Shown: piece by piece, positions 52,269 through 63,933 of the stretch
Numbering within the stretch: the first letter of the stretch is position 1
Layout: every line of letters starts with the position of its first letter
DNA from: Trachythela sp. YZ-2020
Taxonomy: Eukaryota > Cnidaria > Anthozoa > Malacalcyonacea > Clavulariidae
Direction: 5' to 3'
Assembly: GCA_016169945.1 (NCBI GenBank)
Contig: JADLSH010000184.1
Span: forward strand, 3,658,001 to 3,722,000
DNA: 64,000 nt
Position numbers and translations under genes: made by a program
Notes under the pieces: model-generated
What the model was told of the DNA's origin: nothing
Seen by the model: the letters and a program-made list of their open reading frames with translations, nothing else
Databases searched by the model: none

Positions 52269-53063
52269 TTAGATCCGTACTTTGACTTCGCCTAGAGGAC
52301 TGTTTACCAATTCCAGATATTTCAGCCACTGACACTTTGGGTTTCTTTCAGCAACAAATTCTACCTCCACATCCTTCTCAAACAGGACGCAGTACGTGGA
52401 TCCGCAAAACATGAAGGTGCCTGGAGGATCACCTTTCTTCCCTATATGCCCACAAACGACTTTGTGATCAAAAACACAGCTTGAGATCTCAGCCATTCCT
52501 ACCACAAGGAAGATAACTGTACCAATATTTGAGTTACCTGTATCGATGTGGATGATGGTGCGGGTATCCACGTGACTGAGGTAGCGTTGTGAATATGTAT
52601 TGGCTGTTGGATCATAACCCATCGAGAGAGCTTCTGCATAGTACGCACCTTCCTTAATGTATGCCTTCGTTATCTTACCATCAAGTGGTGCATTCCAGCG
52701 ATGGTAGTTGGTAGAATTAAGAAAGGTTTGGAACTTGGAAGACAGTGCCTTCCACGTACTTCTCGGTCAAGGCATCACATCCAGCAGATGTTGTAAGCTG
52801 TACGGCTGAGACTTGAACCAAAATTCATCTCGGAGCTTCGGATGTTTTGCGGTGAAATACGGGTGGGCTTCACAGGGAGAAGTGATCCAGTATGGATTTT
52901 CGGGGTGAGCCACTGGACGAACATCTTTGTCGTCCCTAAGGAATTTGCCTTTCAGTTGCTCTAAACACGTCCCACCATCACTTCCAATTGTTGTCTGCCG
53001 TCTGTCACTTCCCTGAAGGGGAGTACTTATCACGTTTCTCGAAAAATAGAGCGGTAATTTCAC
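52269..53063 (-). pseudogene. Phosphatidylserine decarboxylase-like paralogue, broken
   Basis: The minus strand matches exon 2 of the gene at 41.5-45.3 kb: RPVAHPENPYWITSPCEAHP, FWFKSQPYSLQHLL, then shifted frames with YHRWNAPLDGKITKAY, and finally MGYDPTANTYSQRYLSHVDT to the stop. Two frameshifts lie near 52,785 and 52,725. The FGGST motif reads FCGST: the Gly before the cleaved Gly-Ser has become Cys. The 5' part upstream of DVRPVAHP is unrelated or decayed. It lies 7 kb from the intact gene and in the opposite orientation. Confidence 0.85.
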
Positions 53064-54249
53064 GATTAACGGCAGGGCATTTGCGCCGGTGGGTCCTTTC
53101 TATTGCCCATAAAAATGGCTTGCTACCAGAGCTGCCTGTGCACTTTGACCAGAAGTTATGCACTGATCAGAGATGATAAGAAGCAAGGATTGTTAGGGAA
53201 TCGTCGGATGTTTTGGCACTGCTTTTCAGATTTTTTAACTAAAAGTGTGAATATTTTAGGTATAAAATTAGGTACTTATTCTCTTCTTCAGTCTTGACAG
53301 TAAATACTGATTTGTTGTGTAGGTATGATCGGTACGTTTGCTGGTTCTTTTGACCAAATATTTTGAAAGACTTCTTGTGCCATTGCTCTTAAATCTTCCC
53401 CCAAAGTGTGTGAAATGGCATTTCAAACTTTTCTGGGGGAGCATGTGCCCATACCCCCTATTAAAAGGTCTTGTGCCTTCTGCATTCGACATTGGTGTCA
53501 CTGCGCATTTGGAAATCTTTAACCCCCCAATTCAAAAAATGCTCCGAGAGGCCTGTGCACTACTAGCATAGAAAGCCCATATGTTAGTGAGTTAACATTT
53601 TGCATGCAGACAGGGAGGCTCTAAGATCCCGGCCTAAAAAAGATTAGGTGCATGTTCTTTAACAATAATGTGCAGCAACTTTGGAATTAACAAGAGTAAA
53701 TTTAAGTTAATATTTTCCATGGCGCCTGAACTGAAAAGGCAACTACACAAGTCCCTACCAATTGTGTTGTCATTATGCCAGCCATTATTTGTTGTTGGAG
53801 AATGAAATGGTTAGGAATCCGTATTTGGAGAGGCCATGGGACATTTATGACCTACTAAGGGGGGGGGGGGACAAAGAAATCGAGACAAAGTGGGCTGGAC
53901 TACTAAAAATATAAAGTATAATCTTTTAAAAAATCAACAATTCACTGGCTAGTAAAAGGATCTTCAATATCAAACAGAAATGACATTAAGACATTTTTTG
54001 GTATTTAAAAATTAAAACATGACTAGATGTTTTTAAATGATCGACACCTGTATATTGATATGCAGTTCCAGGTTTAAGAATATTTATAACACATAGAAGC
54101 AATAAAGCTACGTTGAAAACGTTCGGTTCTACATTTTCGTTTTGTGTAACAGGCATTGTTCCGTAGAAGATAATCGTGTTCATTAGACCTAACACTTGGT
54201 GGAGTTTAGATTTAGTGTTACAGATTTTATTGAAAGTTTTCCTACACAA
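53064..54249. other. Intergenic, no recognised gene
   Basis: Contains a poly-G tract at about 53,860-53,873 and MITE-like text (GGGGGAGCATGTGCCCATAC) at about 53,435. No ORF is supported. Confidence 0.4.
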
Positions 54250-55565
54250 AAGTTTTGCTATACACGCACGCAGTCTGGTCTGTGTGTTAATGCAAACAAA
54301 CACAGTCTGGAATTGAAGACAGATTCTGAAATCCAGGCAAGCAATGCAGCAAGAACTGCCTGGTCTGTGATAAATTTACGCAAGTTGGTCTCCTCTGTGT
54401 GTTAAATTTACTCAAGCAAGCACCGTCTTGTGTGTGTGTTAAATTCAAGCATGAAAGCACGGACTGGTTTGTGCGTCAAATGCACACAAGGAAGCCCAGG
54501 CTGTTCTGTGCTATAAATTCATGAACGCAAGCAAGCGCAGTCTGCTCTGTGCACGAAATTCACGTAAGTAAGAACAGTCTGGTCTGTGCATTAAATACAG
54601 GCAAGTAACAAGATCTGGTCTGTGCATATCAATGCACACAAGGAAGCACAGCTTAGTCTGTGCTTTGAATTCAAGCGAGCAAGTATAGACTATTCTGTGG
54701 GTAAAATACAGGCAAGTAACACAGCCTCGCCTTTCCATTAAATTCACCCAAGCATGCACAGTCCGATGCGTGCGTTAAATTTACCCAAGCAAGCACAGTA
54801 ATCTCTGTCCGTTAAATTCACAAAAGTTATCAGACAAGCAGATTCAGGTGTGTGTATTAAATTCAGGCAAGCGCAAGCAGAGTCTTGTCTGTGCATTAAA
54901 TTCACGAAAGGAAACACAGAGTGGTCTCTGCGTCAAATACACGCATGCAAGCCCAATCCGTTCTGTGTATTAAAGTCATGCAAACAAGCCCAGTCAGGTG
55001 TGTACGTTAAATTCACGCAAGCAAGCAAGCACAGCCTTGTCTGTGCATTAAATTCAAGCAAGAAAGCACAGTCTGGTGTGTGCGCCAAATGCACGCACAA
55101 GCACAGGCTGTTCTGTGCAATAAATTCATTCAACCAAGCGGGTCAGCTTGGTCTGCGTGTCATATTCAGGCAAGCAAGCACAGCTGGTCTGTGCATTAAA
55201 TTCACCCAACCATTCACAGTCGAGTGTGTACGTTAAATTCACCCAAGCAAGCACGGTCTGCTCTGTATGTTAAATTTGGGCAAGCAAGGACAGACTGGTC
55301 TGTGCCTTACATTTACCCAAGCAAGCACAGCCATGTTTTTACATTAAATTCACAAAAGTTAGCACAGTCTCGTAACAAGCACAGCCTGGTCACAAGCACA
55401 GCCTGGTCACAAGCACAGCCTGGTCACAAGCACGCCTGGTCACAAGCACAGCCTGGTCACTAGCACGGTCTCGTCACAGGCACAGTCTGGTCTGTGCATC
55501 AAATGCACGCAAGCAAGCCCAATCTGTTCTGTGCATTAGATTCATGCAAACAAGCCCAGTCACGT
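54250..55565. repeat. Degenerate tandem array, ~48-bp unit
   Basis: Units of the type CAAGCACAGTCTGGTCTGTG, then CATTAAATTCACGCAAG, are repeated roughly 25 times with about 10-25 percent divergence. ORFs on both strands (Cys-rich peptides repeating CIKFTQ-like motifs) are by-products of the repeat period being a multiple of three. Confidence 0.85.
55375..55465. repeat. 17-bp higher-frequency subrepeat
   Basis: ACAAGCACAGCCTGGTC occurs five times almost perfectly in tandem inside the 48-bp array, a recent local expansion. Confidence 0.85.
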
Positions 55566-55930
55566 GTATACGTTATTATTATTATAATAATAATATGAGA
55601 GGTGGGACAGGTCGTTTGCCGGGACGTTTTTCATCTCGAGGGAATACCCGGGCCATCAGGACGCCATATTGAATTATTTAACTGGTGAGATGTCACATGA
55701 CAGTGATCAAATAATGTCCGCGGTAATATTGTCCCGGTACGCGGGATGGAGCATTTATATGGCAAGAAACGTCCCGCTTTAGGCGCGATCCCGGTTGCTA
55801 AAACCGGGATCCCACCTGGGCGGGGCGAATATAAAAATTTTTGAATGGTCGAGGCGATCAGTCACAAGCCCAGGAAGAAATGTATATTTCTATCGTTTTT
55901 ATTGTGAAGACATCGATGAATTACGTTCAG
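55566..55930. other. G/C-rich patch with GATCCCGG hairpin
   Basis: GATCCCGGTT and AACCGGGATC pair around a five-base loop (about 55,788-55,812). GTCCCGG / CCGGGAC-like words recur. Possibly a MITE; no gene. Confidence 0.35.
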
Positions 55931-57016
55931 AAAATTTTGTAGGGTGACATACGTTCTTTCAGTACATTTATGATTGATTTATTAAAAGACCAATTTTGCA
56001 GTCAAAGACTGAATTACATCGGTTTACAAGAAAAAAGGATAAAATGTCAAAATACAACTCTAAGAATAATTATAGTGATATTTACATGGAAAATTATAAT
56101 GTTGGAAGCTTTACTTCCACGAATTATAAAACTATTTGCAAATCTATCAGTTCTATACCTAGGTATTAAAAGTTTGTTATTACCCCCACGGAGGGAGTAT
56201 TCTGTATCATGGTTTGAGGGGACAAGGGAATGTAACTTGTGGGCTGTATCAATACGCATTCGCTCAAAAAATCTCTTACAGATCGTCTCTCTCCGTATAA
56301 ACAACGACACCACCCCGGCACAGTCCATTGCGTTTTCATAGCAACAATCTGGGAAGATTATTCGTAGGGCCCAGCGTTGGATCCTTTCAATCTGGTCTTG
56401 TAAGTACTGTGGCAGACTGTAATGCCATACTTCGCACGCGTATTCTAAGATTGGTCTAATAGTTAACCTGCACCGAAGCACGAGAACGAACGAATAGCCT
56501 CATTAACTGAACGATAGTACCGTTCACATTCGTTCAATTAAACGTTGTTTATTGGCTAATACAAGTTTAATTATCATATTCGTGAAAGAATTTTAGGTCG
56601 TGTGTAGCGTTAATATATGCTTATTTCGGCCAATGTTTGATTTAAATTACTGCATAGGTGTAACAGGGGTGAATCATAGAGATAGAACAACTAACTCCTT
56701 GAGCTGTGTGTGTCAGTTTAGGAGTAAGAATAATACTGTATATTATAGCAAGTTATCCAACTACCTGAAAGATAATAATTATAGAAGCATGTAATGTGTT
56801 TTCCTGTCCCCCACTTACTAACTTCTTGACTAAGGGCCTTCGCTCTAAACATCGAACAAAATCCTTTCTTTATCTTCCAGGTAGTTGGATAATTTACTAT
56901 ATACTGGATAACTCCTTGACTAAATTTATATACGGCATACCATATATATGCATACCTAATCACTAGTGGGCGGCTGTGTGCTTTGCAAAAATAGTTTTAT
57001 TGTCAAGGCTTTTGTG

Positions 57017-57025
57017 TATATAAAG
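57017..57025 (+). promoter_or_regulatory. TATA box of Harbinger transposase
   Basis: TATATAAAG, 84 bp upstream of the transposase ATG at 57109. A (GCAT)n run lies between. Confidence 0.5.
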
Positions 57026-57033
57026 ATCATTTG

Positions 57034-57051
57034 CATGCATGCATGCATGCG
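57034..57051. repeat. (GCAT)n microsatellite
   Basis: GCATGCATGCATGCATGC between the TATA box and the transposase start codon. Confidence 0.8.
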
Positions 57052-57108
57052 TATAACTAATGCAACTCCAGATTCTTGTTGCTTGACTATTTCCTTCTAT
57101 CAAAAACT

Positions 57109-58204
57109 ATGGCAGACGACGTACAGATCATAAATATAGTGCTGGTGAATCTGCAGAACGCTATTCACGCAATATATTCAATATATATACCTGCAATCAA
57201 TGCCGCGATGGAAGAGGAAACAAATGAGATGGAGACAAGCGAGGGCGATGATCTAAGTGCGTTACTCGCATGTATTAGGCACTGTTATGACTTGCTGACT
57301 TTAATAGCAACGTGCGCTCAGCCCAATTTACCAAGAGCCCGTATTGAACAAATTCTTTGCCCAAATTTTGTCGGTTCAAACAGGATTCTGAAAGCGTAGA
57401 ATCGTTTCGTCAGGTTGTTCAAGACGTTTCCCCTTATCTCGCACTTTACACCAGGCGTAGGCAGTTGAGAGTTCGTAATAACCCGTTTACGCTGGATGTT
57501 AGAAATAGAATTCTTTTCGTTTTTATTTGGCTTCGGATGTATCCAGAAGCGGCAATGGTTTGTTCATGGTGAGTCCAACAACAGTTGAACGAGAAATTAG
57601 ATTTTTGCTTCCAGTACTATGGAACTATTTCAAACAATTTGTAAAGTGGCCCACAGCTGAACAATGGTTGGAGATGTCTAATCATTGGGAGATGTTTCCG
57701 GGAGCAGTTGCTGCAATTGATGGGACGCGTCATGCGATACAAAGACCACAAACTGAACGACAGCAAGATTTTTATAGTGGCCATTGCAGATATCATAATT
57801 TTTCTACCCAAATAATTATGGATAACAATTCCAATATTGTGTACATTCAATCTGGATTCCTAGGGCATAACAATGACAGCGGTCAACTTCAGTTAATGCC
57901 TGCCATCGGAACTGGACAAGAACTCCACTTACCACCAGGTGTATACATCTTAGCAGACAAAGGGTATCCCAGTGTTTATCCCCTCGTTACTCCATGGAGA
58001 GGTGTAGCTGGCAACCTAACAAGGCGATTGTTCAATAGAGAACACTCACGAGTTCGGACATGGGTGGAACATTGCATTAGGAGGGTGAAGGAGTATGGCG
58101 CTGTCAGCCACCTGTGGCGCCATGAACGCTGGATCTTCCCTATTGTTACAGAACTTTGTTCGTTCTTGGCACAAAGACATATCCAACTTACAAGAGTCCT
58201 TTAA
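57109..58204 (+). pseudogene. Harbinger transposase (DDE), two frameshifts
   Basis: ATG at 57109, MADDVQIINIVLVNLQNAIH. The first frame runs to about 57,370. A second frame carries VQDVSPYLALYTRRRQLRVR and VFIWLRMYPEAAM. A third, from about 57,560, carries VSPTTVEREIRFLLP and the nuclease. The triad is visible: AIDGTRH, LADKGYP and RTWVEHCIRRVK (D, D, E). About 360 residues in total, normal for the family. Two one-base shifts (near 57,370 and 57,560) inactivate it; the catalytic part is otherwise intact. Ends at 58204. Confidence 0.85.
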
Positions 58205-58516
58205 ATCAAATTAAATTAGCATGTGGTAAAACTGCTAGAAACTGTTGCGTCTTTATTAACGGATGATATATAATTGTATTTTACTAACTGTAAAGACCCG
58301 TTTACTTTTGCAACTTTTGCTGCTATTTTAATTATGAACGATTTTCTTCGTTTGATGAATGTGAACGAGTGGATGAGTTATGAATAATATACATGCAGAA
58401 AAGCATATATAAAGACCTAAAATTGAAGAAAAAATTGCAAGCGTAATTGGGCCAACGATATTTTTCGATGTATATAAACTATTACACACAACACATTTTT
58501 GGACATTTTTTTAAAA

Positions 58517-59422
58517 CTAATAATCATCTAAACGTCGCCTCAACATCGGGAGTTCTCTCGTCAGCAACACATTTAATGCCTCTGCATTTTCCCGTGCTAA
58601 CGCATGGTATGGGCGCCTTTCTTGAGCGACAGGTCTTCCAGCAAGGACAGGAATTGGCTGAGCCTGTGCTTGCAAAACTTGTTCGTGAATATTCGCGTTG
58701 TCATTGTCGGGCGCAGGTAGTCGGTGCTCAACTCTTTCTTCAGCTCCGCCCTCGTTTTCATCTTGATTGTCATCTATGGGGTCGGGGTTCGCTCCGCCAT
58801 TGGCTCCATATAGGGGGTCAGGGGGGTTCTCACCGCCATTGACTTCATTTAGGGGGTCAGGAGGGTTCTCTCCGCCATTGACTCCATATAGGGGGTCAGG
58901 AGGATTCTCTCCGCCATTGACTCCATTTAGGGGGTCAGGAGGGTTCTCTCCGCCATTGACTACTTTTAGGGGGTCATGGTTTGCTCCGCTGTTGTTGGCA
59001 TTTATGCGGTTTAAGATTGCTCCATGTGCTGCTTCTCTCTCAAAGGCATTTTGCAGGTTAGCATATCGCATCTCGTTTACCCTTTCCACTAAACCACTAA
59101 AAATTGTTGGAATTATGTTTTAAGATGGATAATTTTAGCTTCAGCGTTTGTAGTACAGAATACACAAGACCACAATCAAACCGATATATTATACTTACTT
59201 TCTTTGCTCTCTTCCAATATAATCGCGAATTCTTCGCCTAACCGCACGCCGATTTCCGACATTACCATACAGTTCTTGCACGTTGGCAGGAAGGTCAGGA
59301 AATCTTTCATGCCTTGCGATATAATTTGCGATAATGTCCCAAATCGGACCATTTTCCATATACCGCTCATGTATGACGGCTCTTTCTACCTCACCTACGC
59401 GCCTTACTTGTCTTGGAAGCAT
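58517..59422 (-). CDS. Second Harbinger gene, with 13-residue repeats
   Basis: Exon 1 starts at 59422 (MLPRQVRRVGEVERAVIHER, then IWDIIANYIARHERFPDLP and VRRRIRDYIGRE) and ends at a GTAAGT donor near 59,200. Exon 2 follows a TTTTTAG acceptor near 59,105 and reads ERVNEMRYANLQNAFEREAA. It then has five 13-residue repeats of the type NGGENPPDPLNGV, an acidic stretch, and EALNVLLTRELPMLRRRLDD to the stop at 58517. The phase matches across the intron, about 265 residues. Harbinger elements usually encode a Myb-like DNA-binding partner; I do not see a clear Myb motif. No stop interrupts it. Confidence 0.6.
58770..58975. repeat. 39-bp coding minisatellite
   Basis: About five units of 39 bp (TAGGGGGTCAGGAGGGTTCT plus CTCCGCCATTGACTCCAT) keep the frame of the minus-strand gene and give the NGGENPPDPL repeats. 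Confidence 0.85.
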
Positions 59423-59429
59423 TTTATAA

Positions 59430-60300
59430 TCAATGATATAATATATATTAAGTATAACCGAGTTGTAACTGCACTAAGTCTAAGTTTAGAAACAATGCAA
59501 AGTCTCAATTATACAAAATTCCACTTGTCCTACGCGTGCTATTTATTATCTTTTATTGTTTTGTTGCCTTTGGTCATTCAATAATGCTAAACAAGTGTTG
59601 AAGATGCAAATTACTCTCTGGATATCGTAACAAGCTAAATGTTCAAGATGTTGTTTTCCCCAGCGTTTTTATTGTTTGGAACTCTCTTGAGGACCGAGAA
59701 CACATGTAAAACGCTCGCGAAAATAACACCGTGTTAATTTCAATAGAAAGCATTGTCGTGCATGTCTAATTCGTAGTCAGGAACTGTTTACCAGATTAAC
59801 GGAATCTGGGTTTGTGTCCTGTTGTATACGAAATGCTTATACAGATAAGTTTTTGCAAAACTGCATGCTATACATCTATAAGTTCAACGATCAGGCGCGT
59901 TCCAAAAATACTGTGCAGCGTGCAATCGTTTCGGCAACAAACACTGACATGACTAGTGCCAAGGTGGAAGAAATAATCCTCCGTGACGAAGTTCATATAG
60001 AAATTCATACGTTAGCACAAAAAATGAGAAGATTGTGGGCTTAACTTGCATGCAGGAAAATAAGCGTATAGGAGAAAGGTATGCTTTGCCAGTAGGCAGA
60101 AGCGATATAAAGTATATATATAAAGAAACTCGTTTCTCTCTTGACTCTTGCCTGGCCATTTTCGCAGTGTTGGTGTAGGACTATTATTGATTAGGCCGTA
60201 TTACATTCGTTTTCTCGTTCGTTTATTTTGGTTATTCGAACATGTTTAAATATGCGAACCAATCAGTTTTCACGATTTGAACGAAACGAATTTGCATACC
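59430..60300. other. Harbinger right-hand noncoding region
   Basis: Between the second gene's start and the right end. ORFs here are short and unsupported. Confidence 0.45.
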
Positions 60301-62149
60301 TGCATATTCGTTCGTTCTCGTGCTTCGGTGCAGGTTAACTATTGCACGTGTTAAACACTCGCACTAACTTGTTCGATGGAATGGAAGATCTCTTTAATAA
60401 TCGTAGGGCGTAGAGGCGCTTTGCAGCTTTCTTGTAAATGTAATCAACATGAAGAGCCCACTTGAGGTCTTCGGAGATAATTAATCCAAGTAATTTAGCG
60501 TGCGACACGACGGAAATATTACATCCATTGACAGTAAGCGGAGTAAGGGCTGCAGGATCACCGGTCGAAAAACATACTCGGATTTCCTTGGTTTTAGAGG
60601 GGTTTAATCTCATATTGTTTTTAATCACCCAACTGGAGCAATCATTGATTTGTGACGGTAAGGCCGAAGCAGGTTGTTGATCCCTCATGATAATTTCCCA
60701 TATAGTAGTGTCATCTACAAATTTGACAGTATCAGAAAATTGGCGATCCAATCAATAAGAACAGGATGTACGTCCATATCTCTCAGCTTTTGTAATAAGA
60801 TGTTAAAGTCTATGCGATCGAATGCTTTTGAGAAGTCCAACGTACAAATTCGAAGACAAGTGCCAGGAGTGTCCATAGCTTCGTACCATTTGTGGAACAT
60901 ATATATTAACGCCATTGTGGAACTAGATCCTTTAATCCCACCAAATTGGAGCTTATCTATTAGACCGCCAACTGACTGTAAAAGCCAGCTATGAGGGAAT
61001 GACTCCCAGACCTTACTTACTATAGGTGTGACGGAGATCGGTCTAAAATCGGAATCAATATCGGAGGCAGGTGACGATTTTGGCACGGGAGTCACCTTGG
61101 CGGATTTCCACAACAATGGGAAATTTCCCTCTTGGATGGAAGCATTGAAGATGGATGCCAATGGGCGGGATATGGAAGTAGAATTCTCACAGAGGAGCCA
61201 AGATGAAATCTCGTCTGGACCTGCCGCCGAATGGAATTTTACAGATATTAGTGCTTTTTCAACTTCACCAACGGAGATATAAAAATCCGAAGGGATGTCA
61301 TCGACTGCAATGGGCGTCCACGAAAATGGAGGAAGGGTGTTTCCAACAGTGACAAACTTGTCGTTGAACAAGTTGGCCATTGTATAGAATCGTGGAGACG
61401 TTTTTCGTTGCACTAAGGCCAGCTAAGTTTTTAATATTGGACCACCACTTATGCGCGTTTGATTCGAAGCAATCGGCGACATTACTGGTGTAGAATCTTG
61501 AACGAGCACTCTTGCAAAGTGAATTAACTTTGTTTATATAGAGACGAAACGTATTATTGTTTCCTCTATTCCAAGCTGCCTGACGTTTAGAGATTAATTT
61601 TTTTATCTCAGATGTTACCCAGGGCTTATCGCTACTATCTGATTTTATACATTTCTGTGGAAGGTACTGGTCGACAATGCTGTTAACAATAAGGGTAAAG
61701 TAACGGAACTTATCGCTGCAAGAGTCCATACCATACAGTGGTGACCAATTTATACTTGACAAGGCTTCGAAGACCAACTTCCGATTAGGAGATCGCGTGT
61801 CTCGAACCATTCGGGTACTCCGGGAGTTCACACTTTGCTTCAGCGGTTTTAACAACACCGAATTATGGTCTGAAAAACCAATAGGAGGGAGGATCTCAGG
61901 GACATTATAAAATTTAGGGACGTTTGTAAATATTTTATCCAGGCTGTTAGGTCCTCTGGTTGCATGTCTAACAACTTGCTTTAAAGAAAACGAGTTACAT
62001 AGTTGATTGTACGTGTCTGAATTGGTTAAAATCTCCTGTAATGATAATCGCAGACGCAGAATGGGATGCTAATGCACTGTCAAGGGATTCGATGAGATGT
62101 GTTAACAGGGAAAGTTGACTGGGTGGGTTAGGATCGACAGATTAGGAAA

Positions 62150-62783
62150 GTAATATCACAATTGTGAAAAAAATAATGTAGGCTAAGTACATAATATAGG
62201 TAAGCTAGATACCTGATGTAATCGGTCACTGAAAAGCCCCATTGGGGAGTGAGCTGAATAATGTATGTATGTATGTACGGGCTGAAACTTGCCATGTAAT
62301 GGTGAAACAATTTCAGTTCGTTTAGTTGCGTTGAAATTCAGCCCGGGCTGAAAAGTCTTCAAGTAATCAGCCCCTTAGAATCCTTGAATCAGGGTCTGTG
62401 AATCTTAATTATATTTGGTATATTCTATCTAATGTGTACAGAATTTTCAACGACAACAAAAAGCAGAGGATACAAATATGAACTTTTATTACTGCATATC
62501 CTTACTTCAACCAAAATAGGCGATAAAGTTGTAGTTCTATTGGAACTATCTAGTTGGGACCAACAATATCAACAATAGGACAACCATACATAGAAATATC
62601 ACCAAACATTGAGACTGGGTTGGACAATTCCACAACTGAAGAGCGGCTCTCGATTCTGAAATTCTTGAGACATCCTTGGTATGAAGTCCTCACTGTAATA
62701 CCATAAGACTTCACATTTTCTAAAACAAAAAACCTTTATTGAGCAAATTATTTCAAGACTTAAGGGTTTTTGCCTCTGGATAC
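62150..62783. other. Intergenic; GGGCTGA inverted motifs and (TATG)n
   Basis: A TATGTATGTATGTA run at about 62,262-62,276 lies near GGGCTGAAAC and CAGCCCGGGCTGA palindromes, probably a MITE remnant. No gene. Confidence 0.4.
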
Positions 62784-63284
62784 TACAGTAGAACCCCGTT
62801 ATCTCAAACAGCCAAGGAAACAATAAAAAGTTCGAGATAGCCGAATCAGTGTCAAATAATTACAGAAGGATATTTCTAATAATTATTGAATTAAATTATA
62901 TTAACGTGGCTGGTCAAATGACCCATTGGCATTGGTACGACTATTATTTGTGAACTATACAATAAACATTGTCAGTACAGTTTATTGAACAACGTGCTGT
63001 AGGAACCTGGAACTGAAAGAGTGCATTCTTTACTATAATCCGTTTTAGTGCATGTTTACGCTGCAAAATCAAATACGTGCATGTATTCCCAAATAAATAA
63101 AAACAACGAAATCATTAGATAACCGGGAAAATTTCGGTCAAAGGAAGCAAAATTAGTTAGAGATAGCCAAGTAAAAATGATTGAAATAGTACGGGCAAAT
63201 CCAGGGGAAATGGGTTTAAGCTCGAGATAGCGGGGAGTTCGAAATAAGCGAGTTCGACATAATACGTACTGGGGTTCTACTGTA
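62784..63284. mobile_element. pogo/Tigger-like MITE with TA duplication
   Basis: CAGTAGAACCCC at 62786 and GGGGTTCTACTG ending at 63282, flanked by TA on both sides. Repeated TTCGAGATAGC/CGAGATAGCGGGGAGTTCG text near the ends is typical of Tigger-type ends. 497 bp, no transposase. Confidence 0.8.
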
Positions 63285-63848
63285 CTTTGAAAGTTATCAT
63301 TGACTCAGGATGCCACATCCTATTAAATTACATACGACAAAAAATGTCAATTATCTTAAAAACGAGGTAACTCTTAGTTGGTCATCCATAATTATCAATA
63401 TTTTCCACAAGCATACAAACCGTGCGCTGGAGGGGGAGTGGGGGGAAGGAGTTAATGATCCGATCATGAATTGCATTGACAATGATTTTGGCAAGGAAAT
63501 TATACTTCAAAAAAAGAGAATTGAGATCGTAGAGGAAATTTGTAGCCAGTTTTTGAGACCTACTATAGTCCAATTCGCATAATTGCCTCTTTACATTGGC
63601 CATGACAAAGTTGACCTGGGATAGACAACTTAACATGTTTGAACTATAAACCAATCATCATCATTTCCAAAGTTCAACATTTTAGAGTACGCTCTGAGAG
63701 GAGGGGGGTGGGGTCGCAAAAAGAGTATTATCTGCACGCTTGTGAAAATGTTGATAATTATGAATTACCCTTGAAGACTGCAAAGTAACTGCTGGGGACA
63801 ACTAAAATAACAAATCTACGTAGACAACCAACTTATCTGAAAGGTAGA
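63285..63848. other. Intergenic, no recognised gene
   Basis: Short AT-rich ORFs only. No feature is supported. Confidence 0.45.
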
Positions 63849-63933
63849 CTGGATAGCGCAACCTATTGTTCACTGGTGCAGAAAATGGAGACAGTTAAAC
63901 ATTGCTAGACAATAGAAATCCGCCATTACTAAG
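63849..63933. repeat. Dispersed repeat, also at 46119-46198
   Basis: TTGTTCACTGGTGCAGAAAA through ACAGTTAAACATTGCTAGAC to AATCCGCCATTACTAA. Same family as 46.1 kb. Confidence 0.75.

Larger units (their letters stand above)
56458..60343. mobile_element. Harbinger-family DNA transposon with two genes
   Basis: The inverted ends AATAGTTAACCTGCACCGAA (left) and its inverse (right) extend to about 38 bp (ending CACGAGAACGAACGAA). The 3.9-kb body carries a Harbinger transposase (+) and a second gene (-), converging, the usual two-gene plan of the family. The ends lie inside the LINE RT. TTAA or TAA/TTA occurs at each end but is part of the palindromic end sequence, so the target duplication is not resolved. 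Confidence 0.8.
55940..62150 (-). mobile_element. APE-type LINE split by a Harbinger element
   Basis: On the minus strand from about 62,150: an APE endonuclease end (IIITGDFNQF, IGFSDHN), then RT: SAAGPDEISSWLLCENSTSI, SAKVTPVPKSSPASDIDSDF with RPISVTP, CTLDFSKAFDRIDFNILLQK and KFVDDTTIWEI. A stretch of about 60 residues between IDWIANFL and KFVDDTT is missing, including the P-Q-G motif. The RT C-terminus is cut after LVRVFNTC by the Harbinger element and resumes at 56,457 with RPILEYACEVWHYSLPQYL and WALRIIFPDCCY, to about 56,047. 5'-truncated. Dead. Confidence 0.85.

Noticed and set aside
54850..55236. Long Cys- and Lys-rich ORF that looks like a repetitive secreted protein
   Set aside because: It is a translation of the 48-bp tandem array; the opposite strand is open as well for the same reason.
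54250..55565. CRISPR-like array
   Set aside because: Units are contiguous and degenerate, with no unique spacers, in an intron-containing eukaryotic genome.
58767..59123. Plus-strand Gly/Ser/Phe/Pro repeat ORF
   Set aside because: Shadow of the 39-bp minisatellite in the minus-strand Harbinger gene, whose frame has proper splice sites.
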